NCBI GenBank assembly: GCA_036850595.1
Contig: CM072160.1
Span: forward strand, 12,131,906 to 12,195,905
Origin: Rhyacichthys aspro
Lineage: Eukaryota; Chordata; Actinopteri; Gobiiformes; Rhyacichthyidae
DNA: 64,000 bases
Direction of reading: 5' to 3'
The notes under the pieces: model-generated
What the model was told of the DNA's origin: nothing
The model's database searches: none
The model's input: the letters and a program-made list of their open reading frames with translations, nothing else
Position numbers and translations under genes: made by a program
Part shown: positions 52,959 through 64,000 of the stretch, piece by piece
Layout of the letters: every line of letters begins with the position of its first letter
Numbering within the stretch: the first letter of the stretch is position 1

Positions 52959-54077
52959 ATGGCAGAGGTCGGGCAGAGGCTGGGCAGCGGTGTTTCCCGG
53001 CTGGCCTCTTTCAGAAAGGGGCACACTTGTTCTGTTTGTTTCGAAGAAAGTCCTGGGCTGTTTCAGCTTGCCGTGAGTGACCAGCTGTGTCAAGATAAAT
53101 CAGCTGGAGGGCAATGTGAAGTCCAGTCAGTATCTCAAAGCAAGGCAGAAGAGCGAAAACTTTGCAGAGCAATCAACAGTAAGATTGGACTTGAGACGGT
53201 ATATGGCAGTACATTTTTGGAGTCGTCTCGTTTACTTGAAAGTGCAAGTCTGCATGGCTTTACAACAGATTGGTGTCTCTTTACAAGGCCCCAGTTTGGT
53301 TTGCAGGAAAAGGTACCAAGCAGGATGAAACCCTGGAGCAGAGGAGCTGTTGTTTCTAAATATTCCGAGACTTTCAGGTGTCCCCAGCAGCTCAGGACTT
53401 TTTGCGTTGTTGTGTTTACTCTGCCAGAACTAAAGGCAAAGAGACTTATAAGACTGTATCGGGATGCTGAGCAGCAGTCATGCATCAGGAACTACAACTG
53501 GAGAGGAGACAGCAAGAGAAAGGATGCTTTGCCCTTGTACAGAAGTAGGACTGCTTATTATGACATTCTCAAAGTGACCCCCAGTGCAACACAGTCTCAA
53601 ATCAAAACAGCCTACTACAAACAGTCCTTCATCTACCATCCTGACAAGAACCCTGGCAACAAAGAGGCAACACAGGTATTCTCAGAGATCAGCGAGGCCT
53701 ACACAGTGCTGGGTAACATTGCTCTCAGAAGGAAGTATGACCGGGGCATCCTGAGTGAGGCTGATGTCCGAGGTGCAGGGAAACCATCTTCCAAAGAGAG
53801 TACAAGCAAGCCTATGGGACCCAGCCAACAGCAGCAGAGGGTTAGGCAGTTTTCCCAACGAGGAGGGAAGCCTATTTATGATTTTGATGCCTTTTATCAA
53901 GCCCACTATGGAGAGCAGCTGCAGAGAGAGAGAGAGTTAAGAGCCAGAAAGCAGCGCATGCAAGAAATGCAGGAGCAGAATCAGAAGAGGTGGCAGCATG
54001 GCAAAATATTAGAAATTACTGTGATTGTTTTGTTGGGTTCAGCTGGGCTAATCCTCTATAACGTCAGCTCATCCTGA
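52959..54077 (+). CDS. dnajc30: DnaJ homologue C30, mitochondrial J-protein
   Basis: Single-exon gene, as in mammals. The J domain (about residues 200-264 of the long frame, YYDILKVTPSATQ to RRKYDRGIL) has the HPD motif (YHPDKN). A basic Gln-rich segment, the family signature YDFDAFYQAHYGEQL, a charged helix and a C-terminal hydrophobic segment (about 347-368) follow. In human the protein lies in the mitochondrial inner membrane, linked to ATP synthase and complex I maintenance. The frame from the first ATG gives 372 residues, much longer than the human 226. The in-frame Met at 53325 (residue 123, MKPWSRGAVVSKYSETFR) would give 250 residues with an N-terminus that looks like a mitochondrial presequence (Arg/Lys/Ser-rich, little acid). 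I report the full open frame, but the inner start may be the real one. Confidence 0.88.
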   Translation: MAEVGQRLGSGVSRLASFRKGHTCSVCFEESPGLFQLAVSDQLCQDKSAGGQCEVQSVSQSKAEERKLCRAINSKIGLETVYGSTFLESSRLLESASLHGFTTDWCLFTRPQFGLQEKVPSRMKPWSRGAVVSKYSETFRCPQQLRTFCVVVFTLPELKAKRLIRLYRDAEQQSCIRNYNWRGDSKRKDALPLYRSRTAYYDILKVTPSATQSQIKTAYYKQSFIYHPDKNPGNKEATQVFSEISEAYTVLGNIALRRKYDRGILSEADVRGAGKPSSKESTSKPMGPSQQQQRVRQFSQRGGKPIYDFDAFYQAHYGEQLQRERELRARKQRMQEMQEQNQKRWQHGKILEITVIVLLGSAGLILYNVSSS

Positions 54078-54656
54078 AATATATACATTTTAAGTTAATG
54101 TGCTACTGTTAAGAGGAACGGCAAGAAATAGGGCAAGTTGTGCTGCCTCAAACTACATTTTATGTTAATCAGGTTAGCTTTGTCAAACATCAGTAATAAT
54201 ATATATTTATATAAATGCAGGCAAACGCCTTTATGCTTAAAAAGAGTTAAACCCCATTGTCTTTTCACTGTGCAACAGGATCTTCAACAGAAAACTATCT
54301 ACATTTGAAATAATGTGAGGTATAATGTTCGATATTTTCAGTTCAGATACCTCTTAATTGAAGTTGGAACTTCCAAAATCTTGTGACTCTGTGTGTGTGC
54401 ATCAATGCCCTGAAAATTATTGATCATTTTAATAATAGTCTCTAAATTGTGGAAACCTGAAGCCAAAATGCCTTCACTCTGTCCAAAAGGATAGATAATA
54501 AGATAAAGAAACAAATACTCTTCTCAAACCTTCACACTGACATTCTTCAAAACTTCTTGGGCCAGTGTTAGGAACAGGCCTGCATATGGACATCTATATA
54601 AGTTGAATTATGACAGAATGGTGTGATGAGTGCACATGTAACTGTAAGTGAATATA

Positions 54657-54662
54657 AATAAA
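54657..54662 (+). terminator. Poly(A) signal of dnajc30
   Basis: AATAAA about 580 bases after the dnajc30 stop; it faces the convergent sh2b2 signal about 390 bp away. Confidence 0.55.
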
Positions 54663-55042
54663 CCGTTGGGTTCACTAGTTGGTTGGCATTGAAACTGCTT
54701 TTAGTTCTTTAACATTTCAACCACTTGTACCTAGAGGGCGCCAGAACACATCTATGATAACGCCACTAGATTAGGATTTAAAGACGCTACTACACTTGAA
54801 AAAAGTTCATACTAAGCCCTTTTTTTTAAATCAATAATAAACCCTTCAAGTTAAAAAAAATAAATAAACCCCAGTGTATCTCACTATCAAATACAATGTT
54901 TCCACATTAAATACAGCAACACTATTTTAAAACTACTATGCAATTCAAATGATTTTAACATAAAACAGGTCAGGTGTGTAAAATTAAACAAAATATTTTT
55001 CATTATGGACCTTACACATTACTCAGTTCAGTTTGTTCACAT

Positions 55043-55048
55043 TTTATT
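55043..55048 (-). terminator. Poly(A) signal of sh2b2
   Basis: AATAAA on the minus strand at the far end of a probable 1.8-kb sh2b2 3' UTR. Nearer signals may also be used. Confidence 0.45.
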
Positions 55049-56817
55049 GACAGAAATATAAAGTACATCACTTTGTACAAAATTGCACAGACTCTTCAAA
55101 ACTCAGTCAGACAACAGAAAAATCAGCCTTAAGAAGGAGAAAGAAAGTCCAAGGGAGACAAGCAAACCGTGATATGTGAGATGGGCTCTTGCAACAGACA
55201 GGGTCCAGTGAAAAGCTTTCATAAACAAGAACCAATTTGTCCATAAATAAGACTCAACAGGAAAAAATGTAATTTACAGCGGCTGAGAAATAATTATGTT
55301 TGAAAATAGGATTCAGATTGGCACATGAACAGCTCCCGCCACTCCTCAACTGAAATGATCATCTCACTTTTAGGGTTAAATGGCCATGCTTGAAATGACA
55401 AAAGGTGCTACTTGTTTACTGAAAGGCATTGCACATGTTGCTATACACTAAGTACGGCATCTTTTTACTGCTCATGCAGAGGTTGTGATGATTATTTGTT
55501 TTTAAACCTTTTAAACTATGCAACAGTTTGATGGTGAATGTAAAACCTAATGCCTACGATGTTATTTGTTTTATATTACAATAAAATACGTAGGTGTTAA
55601 ATCAATAAGTTAGCCATCCAAGCATGACCATTTGGTACCCTCTATATTACTGTCTATAACCTTCTAGCACACACCAGAATGCACAACAGTTTGTAATACT
55701 GCCATATAAAATAACCCTAAAAGTCCTTAGTCCCGCTGATAAATGCTGGATTTGGTATAAGAACATATTTTGAATTTACGTCAGTGTGAACTTCTAACAG
55801 TATATTCATTCGTTGGGTTATTGATATGATGAGCAGGACCAGCATCAGACGGACAGACTTAAAAACATGTTTTAGATACACTACCATAGCACACCAACAA
55901 ATGAAAAAATATTTGGACTCTAATACATTACCACACACCCAAAATTATCCAGTAAGACATTCATACAGACTATACCCTTTTCAAATGGTTTGTAACACAA
56001 TATGAGACAACCTGTGTTACTGTTGCAGCCATCAAAAAGCCGTGAGAACGAAACCATTTTAACAAGTTCAGTATGTCTTAAGCTGAAATTGACAATAAAA
56101 TCTTCACCTGCATTTGATTCTTGGGTTGTTGTGATTATGTCAGCGTCCTCATCATTTTCACTGACTGGCTTTCTTGTCGCTATGGGCAACAGTCCTTTCA
56201 AGTTCAAGGTAATTGACAGGCACTAGGACATTTTAGGCTGTACACGTTTAAGAAAAACATCTTCAAACTAACACTAACATACTAACAAGTGCTGTACTGA
56301 TGTTAGTGAATAGCAGGACTTTGAAGGGAGGCCCCAAAAGGACACTAAAGATAATCAGGAAAGACTCAAAGCAGCTTTATAAACATTTATGGGATGCTCT
56401 TGGGAGCTCAGAACAGCTCTGGTCAGAGGGACTGTGTCATGAGGGTTGTTTTAGCTCTTCATCCCTGATCGGGGAGTGACACAGACTCATGCTCCTAGGG
56501 AACTCTGGGTAAGAATGAACAGGAAGTGGTCAGACGAGTGAATCAAAGCCATATGGCTTTCCTTTTGCTTTCTCTAACTTCTACTTTAAGCTCCTTGTCT
56601 AAAGTAACCTTTCTACTTGAAGTTGCAACTACATCTGTAAGTGGGTAAAGCAATGACAAACCTCCCCAGATTTGTCCACTCCTTCAATTAGAGAGACAGG
56701 AAATGCTTTGACATAAACACAAGCAAATAAACAAACCAAATAGGGGAGCAAAGCATCCCATGTGAGCTGCATGTTATCCAATGAGAGCCTTTGAATGAAA
56801 AGCAGCCAGTGGGGTGT
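55049..56817 (-). other. Probable sh2b2 3' UTR
   Basis: No coding exon of either strand was recognised between the sh2b2 stop and the poly(A) signal. A 95-codon minus-strand frame at 55920-56207 has no recognisable domain and probably lies in the UTR. Confidence 0.45.
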
Positions 56818-59800
56818 TTAGTAGAAAGAATACTGGTTCTCCACCGCTCGAGCCCTGCGAGTCCCATCTGCATCATGATAGTCGTCTGATGCTCCACTGG
56901 AGGCCTCCAGCAGCCGCTCAGAGCTGTTACTGCGACTTTGGAGACCCCCTCCTGTGCCTGGGTCACTACGGGACAGAGAGGGGTGGGCAGTGGGTGACGA
57001 AGAGGTGCTCGAAGACAGCGGAGCGTCTGGAAGAGGCCCTGAAGCCACTGTGGACAGGTGGACAGTGGGTTGTGATGACTCTGTCCTGCAGCTTGCTTCT
57101 CTGGGAGCAGTAAGGACTGTGGCTGTGGTGGCATCTGTAGCAGGACAAGGAAGACAGAGAGGTCTTTTTAATACACAGCACCTGAGTAATGTGGATTTAC
57201 CTTCAGGGGTGATAATTGCTCATTGGTTTTCCCAGAAGAGCAAAAGCCTCTTTTCACAGCAGCACATAAACACAGTCAGTGTGGGCCCCCTTTATTATCC
57301 TTTCTCCTAATGGTCAATAACACCAACAACACTGCTGCCAAAGACACGCCTGATAAGTGTATCAATAAAGCCTTTTACACCCTGAATCAAATACGTACTC
57401 TATGTGAGCATGTGAAAGTGTGTAGGTCCAGCGGTCAGAGAAACAGAGGGGTTCTTTGTGACCAACAGGGTGGGTTGTGGCCAGAGTCTGGGCCTGCATG
57501 CAAAACTGCTGCGGTATAATCGCCCCCTCACTCCCCTGTACAGGAGGGCATTCATTACATGCCAGCAGAGCACAGGGCAGCGGCAAAGAAGGAAGGGAGG
57601 GGGTTGGAGGTGTAGCTTTTTGGGGGACGTTTGTGAACCCCAAAAACTCTCTTCATTTTAAAGCTAATATCTATGTGCTAATCTATCACTAGTCTTATTG
57701 TAGAAATAGAAACACATTTTTAATCTCAGCGTCATAATCCCAATAATGAAAATGCTGCTAAAAAGTACAGTATATTGTTAGCTTATGGTGCATTACCTTA
57801 CGTACCTGAGTTGGAGCTCCTCTGCACTTGCACATAGGAGCGTAATGTGATGTCAGCAGAACCTCCAGATTCAAGGGGGATAGGATGGGTGTGGAAGTGT
57901 CTCAACATGTCTGACACTGTGTGAAACCACAAATGGTGAACGTGGCACTGCCCGTTATCATTTACTGACAAACGCAAATGCTGTAAAGAAGAAAGGAAAC
58001 AGTGTGACTATGAGGAACAGTTTCTGATTCTCTGAAGGTTAACATAGCCATGAAACAGAAAACAGGGTAAAAAGGACTCAAACATAAAGACTGAGAGTTG
58101 CAGCAAAACAGACATAGGCTAGAACATCTCAGGGCCGTCTCATTGTGGGAACAAATGCCAAGGTTGACACCAGAGGAAGAGGTGGCAGCTGGCACTTCCT
58201 CCACACGGCCGGCTGCCAGGATGTGATGTGGAGGTTTCGAGTTACATAAGTGGACACAAATGTTGACATTACTCCATGTCTTCCAAAGACTGAACAACCT
58301 GAAGAGCGCTAAGTCATTTTGATGAATGAAAAGAAAATAATCCCTCTTTCATACATATAGTCCATTAGGATGGCCAGATACTCCACTATAAAGATCAGAG
58401 TGACCGGACACATTATCTTCTTTTGAGAACACATAACTCATCAGATCAACACAACTTTGAACATATCTACAAGATACACATTCAAACATTACAGTCTTAT
58501 GGGTTTACAGTAGTGTAACTGCAGACAGAATCCAAATCCTAATGAGTTACAGCAAATAGCCTCATGCTTTGTTGGAGTAAAGGAAAAAAAAAGTCTATCT
58601 AACAGTATCTAACTTTTTCTTATAAGCTCACCTTGGCTTTTCCCTGGAAGTTGAATGTGAGGACATACTCTCCTGGCCTAGTTTCACTCTGTCGAATCAC
58701 AAAAAGCCCGTGGCTCCTGGCCCCACCTGCAAGCACCAACTGTGCTGCACGTACACGGGACAACGTACCGTGGAACCATGGGTAACCAGCCAGGCTGGCA
58801 TCACCCTCAGACTCTTTGGCTCCTTCACTGCCACCTGAGTAGAACACAATCAATCAGAATTAGAGAATTTTATTTAGTTAATTTTATGGTCCCTACAGTA
58901 TTGGAAGTTGTTTTACCTGTGGCCGTGTGGGAGCTCTGTGCCTCTGGGGACTGAAGGAAGCGCTCTAAAGGCATGTGGGATGGGTGCTGTGTGAATGGTG
59001 GTTCCCTGCATCGAACAGAGGGGGCGCTGTAGTGATCTGCTGTGGAACAGGACCTTTCTGGAGCTCGATAGATACCTACTCAAATTTTCAAATACAAATG
59101 TATTTTATAATTTTAGACTAGAACAGTTAGTGTCATCAGGAGGTGCACTGAGAAACATGGCTTTGCTCACCTTCAGACAACAGTTCACAGCTGCATGAGG
59201 CCACCATGGAGCAGTCTTTGGACGCCTGACCATGGGGACAGGACGCCAGCTCAATGTCGTCACCACTGTCACTGTACACAAGCAGGCAGGTCAGAAGACA
59301 TACACAAACATCACAGCCAAACACACATTCTACAATCAAGCTGTTTACATCCTGAGATGATCAGACAAATTCCGAGAAAACTGAAGTGAAATGTCAGCGG
59401 CTTGAAAGTATGTGTTTGTGCAAAGCAACCTGTCAAAAACTCTACTAATTGAATGATTAATGACTGTGTGTGTTAGCCCTCCTTCTCATCTAACTTCTCC
59501 CAACTTTCCATCCCTCCATCCACTCCATCTTCAGCCAACAGCAAATATTTATCTGCTAGTTTACCCAGGATCTATGCAGTCCTGAATGTCAGCAACCCAC
59601 GAGTTTTTCTGCAGGGAGTCGATGGTTTCCATGATGTACTCACCCCCGTTTTCCACCTGTAGAAGGAGCCAAGACTGTAATCACACACTGAGCTCTGTTC
59701 AAAAGTCCACAGCAGTCTACACAGGGCAAATCCAAAACAACAGTATGAGTAAAACCAGGCATGAAAAGTAGCCTTTACCTTAAGAACAAATGTGTTGTCT

Positions 59801-62800
59801 TTATCAGGCATCTCCAGAGGCATGGTGGTCCTCACCTCCACAATGGCCGACAGAGGGATGCTCACTTTTGGCTTTGACGACTAAAACAAAACAACAAACA
59901 TTAGCTGTAACTATCATGTGACACTGATGAAAGCCATGTTATACAGCTTGGTGAACAGAAGTTATTTTGTAAAATAAATTTTAGGGGCAGTTAGAATATT
60001 TTCTCATCAGATAATGTTCTAAAAAACCCAAGCAAGTCATTCTGCATGTTTTGTTGAGATTGAGTCTTCTTTACACTTGTAAACATGTAGTGTAAATAGA
60101 CTGTTGAACCCATGTCCTGGATGTAATGAACATAAAACACAGAGAGTGTTTACAACATGGAAATCTGCCTGGCCCCTGTTTGCCCTCAGCAGATCTACTG
60201 AGAGCGGGTGGATATTAGGCACAGACTTGTTTGTGTGTGTGCGAGACAGAAGAGGCTGAGAGAGAAGGAGGCTGACTGATGCTCTGGGTCAGGCTTATCA
60301 GCTGATCTGTCTGGAGTAACACTGCTCTCATCTTGATCTGCCTGTGCAGCTGGCTGCCATCCATGCCCACCAGTCCTTTTCCGGGATCAGATGTCAAAAA
60401 CCACTTCCTGTATTAAACCATTTGACCATTTCCTGTAGCTCACAGCAGCCAAGATCAATGGCAGGCATGGTGTGTGATAAAAAGTGCCATGAAAACACGT
60501 GTGATAAAAAGTATAATAAAAAGTGTAATAAAAAGTACCATGAATGCATTTTAAAACAGGTTTCAAACAGGTTTAAGCTCATCCAAATCCACAAAATCGG
60601 TAACACGTACTAAAGATGAACGTGGAGTTATCTCTTTGAGAATATTTGATAAAAAATTAAACATAACACAAGATTTTTGAGTTATGCTATAATCCCTTCT
60701 TAGGACAACCACAGGAGCTGTGTCAACATGAAAGTTTTTTTTACACATCTCTGTCCCAGATATAATGTAAATCAAGTCCGCCCACCACTAATAATTGAAA
60801 ACTGACTGAATTAAACCTTTATCTTCAAATTCAACAAATGGCCCATGTGCCACTGGTGAACAGCATAGATTTGAAATGTTTACTGTTTTGTTTTTTTTAA
60901 CTGTGACCTATCATCACATGGTCGTGGTTACTGTGGTACTGATTACAACACTATTTTGCACAAACAAACATTTATTTTACTTTACAGCTTACCATTATTA
61001 GGGTGCTTTGTATGTAAATGCACTGATTATTCTTGATAAATAATGACAACTTTTTGCATTTGAAATGTTTTTATAAGATTCTCAAGGTAGTTTGCCAAAG
61101 TTGCATTAATTCTTGTGTTAGAGAATGAAAAATGCAGTGTCATTGTGTCATTTCATTTAAACAGCAGCCTCATATGGAGTGCTGATGCAGTTATTGCAGG
61201 TGGTTGTGAGGTCACTGCTGCTGTGTCATAATGCAGGCAGTTGCGCTGCAGTGGGCTGTCTCTGCCACTGATTGATGGCCTTGACAGGGACAGGGCCAGA
61301 AATGGTCAGCCAGGAGTGGCTGCAAGTCACAATTTATGGATCAGTTTATCTTTCCAGACTCTGCACCTTTATGATTGGGTGATGATGTCTGTTTTTCAGT
61401 CCTTTAACAGTGTGTGACTTCAATAAGGCATAAAGACTGTTACAAACAACCTCATTATTGCACTAGTTGCCCACATCTGATCATCATTACTCATGTGTTG
61501 ACGTTAATCAACCAATTATTAACGTTCATTTCACAGGTTTCCCTTGTGAGTTTGTGAGTGACTCGCGGAAATACTTTGGCTCATCTTCCACTGAGCAATA
61601 TTTTCAGTTTGTCACTGCAGCCAGTTTGCCAAAGACGAGGGGAACTAATCAATATTTATTTTTTGCGCATGAAAGGGAAACTGTGTGATTTGCCCCCCTT
61701 TACAGAAATCAATGTAAAAGCTTCCTCTCCCTCTCTCTCTACTTCCCATTGACTCCATGTGGCAGCCTGCTTCCCACCTGTCTGAAACCATCTCCACAGC
61801 CTTATCCTCACATTCCCACCAGCCATGATCAAAGCGCAGTGGCAGATTTACACACACTCAGCTGAACAACCTCATGGCCTCCTTAAGGTCAGGGCAGTGA
61901 TCTGGAAATCCCATATAGACAAGTGTGGTGGGCTTCAGAGCAAGGCAGACTGGGTCAGAGAGGTTGAATTATCAGTTTCAACCATGCAGATCTCCAACTG
62001 GGGCTTTTCATTATTGTGTCCTGTGTACAGTATGATGTGAATGCCTGTTTTATGAACAAAATGACAATGTATGGGGATGAGGTTTTAGTATAACTTTGTC
62101 AAGTATAGTTAGCACTTTACAATCAGGGACCAGAGGGTCCTGATAAATTTATATATGATGACAAAAATATGATAAATGATACATATTTCCAGGGCTGAGA
62201 GTGATTAGAACAACCTTCTTAGTTTTGTGGGCACTTGCTACTGCAATAATAATGGTGTTAGATCTAATAATATACAGTTATAATTACACTTGATCATGTG
62301 CCCAAACGTTGCTTTCATATTTATACCTTGGGCGGGACGTAGAACTCTAGCAGGAACTTCTCCCCCCCTTCGTCTCTCTTGGTCTTCCTGAGCAGCAGGC
62401 GACACTTCTGCCACTGTGCAGCACCCATACAGTTTGTGTCATCTGCCACCATGTACCTGAGCACGCCCTCTCTTTGAATCTCCAGCAACTCGGCCTTGTG
62501 GCCCTGAGACCCCCTGGGAAGACGCAACTTCTGTGACCATTTCTCCCCCCCTGTGGCCTCCCCTGCTCCAGCAGAAACACCCCCTGCCCCTCCTGTCCCA
62601 TTGGACTTCCTGGTCCCCGTGGGAGCATCTGGTTCTGGGGAGGCCCGTCTGTTCCACATCTCTTTGACGCCGTCCACCACACACAGACTCATGTTCCGCA
62701 GGGAGAAGCCTTTCTTGAAGCGAGCCTTTGGGTGACTGATCGACACATCTTCTGAGCTGCGGGACTGTCCCAAAGCAGATACTTTATGGGTTAATTGGGA

Positions 62801-63250
62801 ACCTCGAGAGTTGCTGCTCCCCCCTACATCTAAACCTGCACCTCCGCTGTCCATACTGTCCAGAGACTCACTGGAAGCCCCAGTGTCCTTGCGCCTCTGA
62901 TAGAGGTCCTGGCTGTAGGATAGAGGGCAGCCCTGGATCCCCAGGAAGGGAACAATGCTGTATTTGGGCGCAGTGTTCGAGCCGTCCTCCCCTGGAGAGG
63001 ACGCCTGGTTCTCTCGTGCTTGGGTCAGAGCCGCCGAGAAGCACTCTAGGAAATGTTGGGCAAAGTGCTGTGAGAAGCTGGCATCAGCACCGGGCGAGTC
63101 GTAACATGGGTTCTCAGACAGGAAGCGCTGGAACTTATCAGCAAAATCGGCAGCGGAGGCACGGGCATGGACCTCACAGAACTCTCGCCAGTCAGGCAGT
63201 GGACATGAGGAGGAGAGCTCCGGACTACCAGGCACCACAGCTCCGTTCAT
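56818..63250 (-). CDS. sh2b2: SH2B adapter protein 2 (APS)
   Basis: Adaptor for the insulin receptor, JAK2 and related tyrosine kinases. Coding exons: 63250-62327, 59880-59779, 59656-59565, 59271-59171, 59039-58917, 58834-58632, 57980-57806, 57134-56818; 678 residues, phases all agree. The N-terminal helical dimerisation region (about 18-75, PDWREFCEVHA) carries the spaced Phe residues of the Phe zipper. The Ser-rich linker includes SRSSEDVS and KGFSLRNMSLCVVDGV. The PH domain spans exons 1-3 (about 200-370). The SH2 domain (about 466-562) has YPWFHGTLSR and the phosphotyrosine-binding Arg in GLFVIRQSE. The protein ends RRARAVENQYSFY, the conserved tyrosine motif that binds c-Cbl in mammals. 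The start MNGAVVPG matches the mammalian N-terminus; a good acceptor at 63283-63282 shows that at least one upstream non-coding exon exists. Confidence 0.95.
59881..62326 (-). other. sh2b2 intron 1 (within the coding part)
   Basis: A 2.4-kb intron with a short AT-rich tandem motif (listed) and nothing else recognised. Confidence 0.55.
60471..60540. repeat. Short imperfect ATAAAAAGT tandem array
   Basis: Four copies of an ATAAAAAGT-type motif with 2-19 bases between them, in sh2b2 intron 1. Confidence 0.7.
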
Positions 63251-64000
63251 CACTGGGCCATGCCAACCCACCCAGGAGAGGCTGCACAGAACAGAGAAAA
63301 TACAAGTGTTTAGGACATACACCACAAACAGTAAACACATATAAGAGTGACTGATTTGACTGATTCTAAAACCTAAGGAGGTCTAACGTAATAACTAATT
63401 TAATGTGACAGCTTATCAAAAAATATTTATCCAGGCTCTCCATCAGTTTAGACTTTTACTGAATAATTTATTTTAAAAACTCAAATAATCTCAAAGAAGT
63501 ATCCATCATCATGTCCCAATATTAATTTTCCTCCGTCTTTAGAAGTAAAGTATCAACACATTCCTCTGCGTGGAGGTGAACACGTGTGTTGTGTGTAAGT
63601 GTGTTGGCTCTTTCTGTGGACCACATCAGGCTTGATCCGTGCCAAAACGCACTGCATCACTGATAGAAAGCCATCTCAGATTGTCACGCCACTAAAGTAT
63701 AATTAGCAACATCTAAGGATGGTTCAACTTCTCTGTGGCTCAGAAACACTCCGTGCCAAAGATCAGGAACAGACACGGTCCTTTCTCTGTGAAGTTGCTC
63801 ATGCCTGCAAAACACATGATGTCAGATCCAGTGAGCATCTTCACTGTCACATTCAAAGGCATCACTTCATTAAGTCCTTCTGTAAGACTCTTAACTTGGT
63901 CTTGAGTCTTGACACACTGATTTAACTCATTTCCATCTCGTTTCAATCATTGTTAAAACCAATGAGATGAGCCACAGCAAGGATCTTAGATAAAACAACA
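63251..64000 (-). other. sh2b2 5' UTR end and upstream intron
   Basis: About 31 bases (63251-63281) are 5' UTR in the first coding exon. Beyond the acceptor lies intron, and the earlier exon and promoter are probably outside the window. No other gene seen here. Confidence 0.5.

Noticed and set aside
53077..53328. 83-codon frame overlapping the dnajc30 5' part in another frame
   Set aside because: The dnajc30 frame is open throughout and carries the J domain; the overlapping frame has no support.
55920..56207. 95-codon minus-strand frame downstream of sh2b2
   Set aside because: It lies in the probable 3' UTR and has no recognisable domain.
63251..63340. N-terminal extension of sh2b2 to the upstream Met
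   Set aside because: An acceptor at 63283-63282 lies inside it, and the mammalian protein starts at the MNGA equivalent at 63250.

Overview
The window is nuclear DNA from a ray-finned (teleost) fish. The protein-coding genes have many small exons with GT-AG introns and vertebrate-type products. There are long AT-rich introns, (CA)n and (TA)n microsatellites, hAT-type MITEs and LINE/SINE tails of the kind common in teleosts, and the gene set (otolin, CARD-bearing caspase-1 copies, a soluble Fc-receptor-like protein) is fish-like. All exon models below were read by eye from splice signals, reading phase and protein family knowledge; no alignment was run.

Layout, left to right: 1-2.9 kb no gene recognised; 2.9-4.6 kb otolin-1 (+); 5.7-7.0 kb a three-Ig-domain secreted Fc-receptor-like protein (-); 9.0-11.4 kb rabgef1/Rabex-5 (-); 12.96-13.2 kb a 30-bp minisatellite; 13.8-16.3 kb and 17.0-18.9 kb two tandem CARD-caspase-1-like genes (+); 20.1-48.5 kb stx1a (-), about 28 kb with introns up to 8 kb; 49.9-52.5 kb bud23 (-); 53.0-54.1 kb dnajc30 (+), head to head with bud23; 56.8-63.3 kb sh2b2/APS (-), with its first exon(s) at or beyond the right edge.

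The block stx1a-bud23-dnajc30 matches the human Williams-Beuren region of 7q11.23, and sh2b2 and rabgef1 are also human chromosome 7 genes, so the right two thirds is an ancient linkage group. Immune genes (Fc-receptor-like, caspase-1 pair) and otolin sit to its left. The genes do not form one pathway.

The most interesting observation is in stx1a. Its 3' end carries two complete versions of the exon coding the C-terminal half of the SNARE helix (9a and 9b, both exactly 111 bp) and two versions of the transmembrane exon (10a and 10b), all in phase 0. One pair gives the classical neuronal syntaxin-1A tail. The other gives a syntaxin-2/3A-like tail with a proline inside the zippering helix. Other points are two apparent GC-AG introns, a MITE 19 bp from a splice donor, and a repeat-driven open frame with a 5-residue period.
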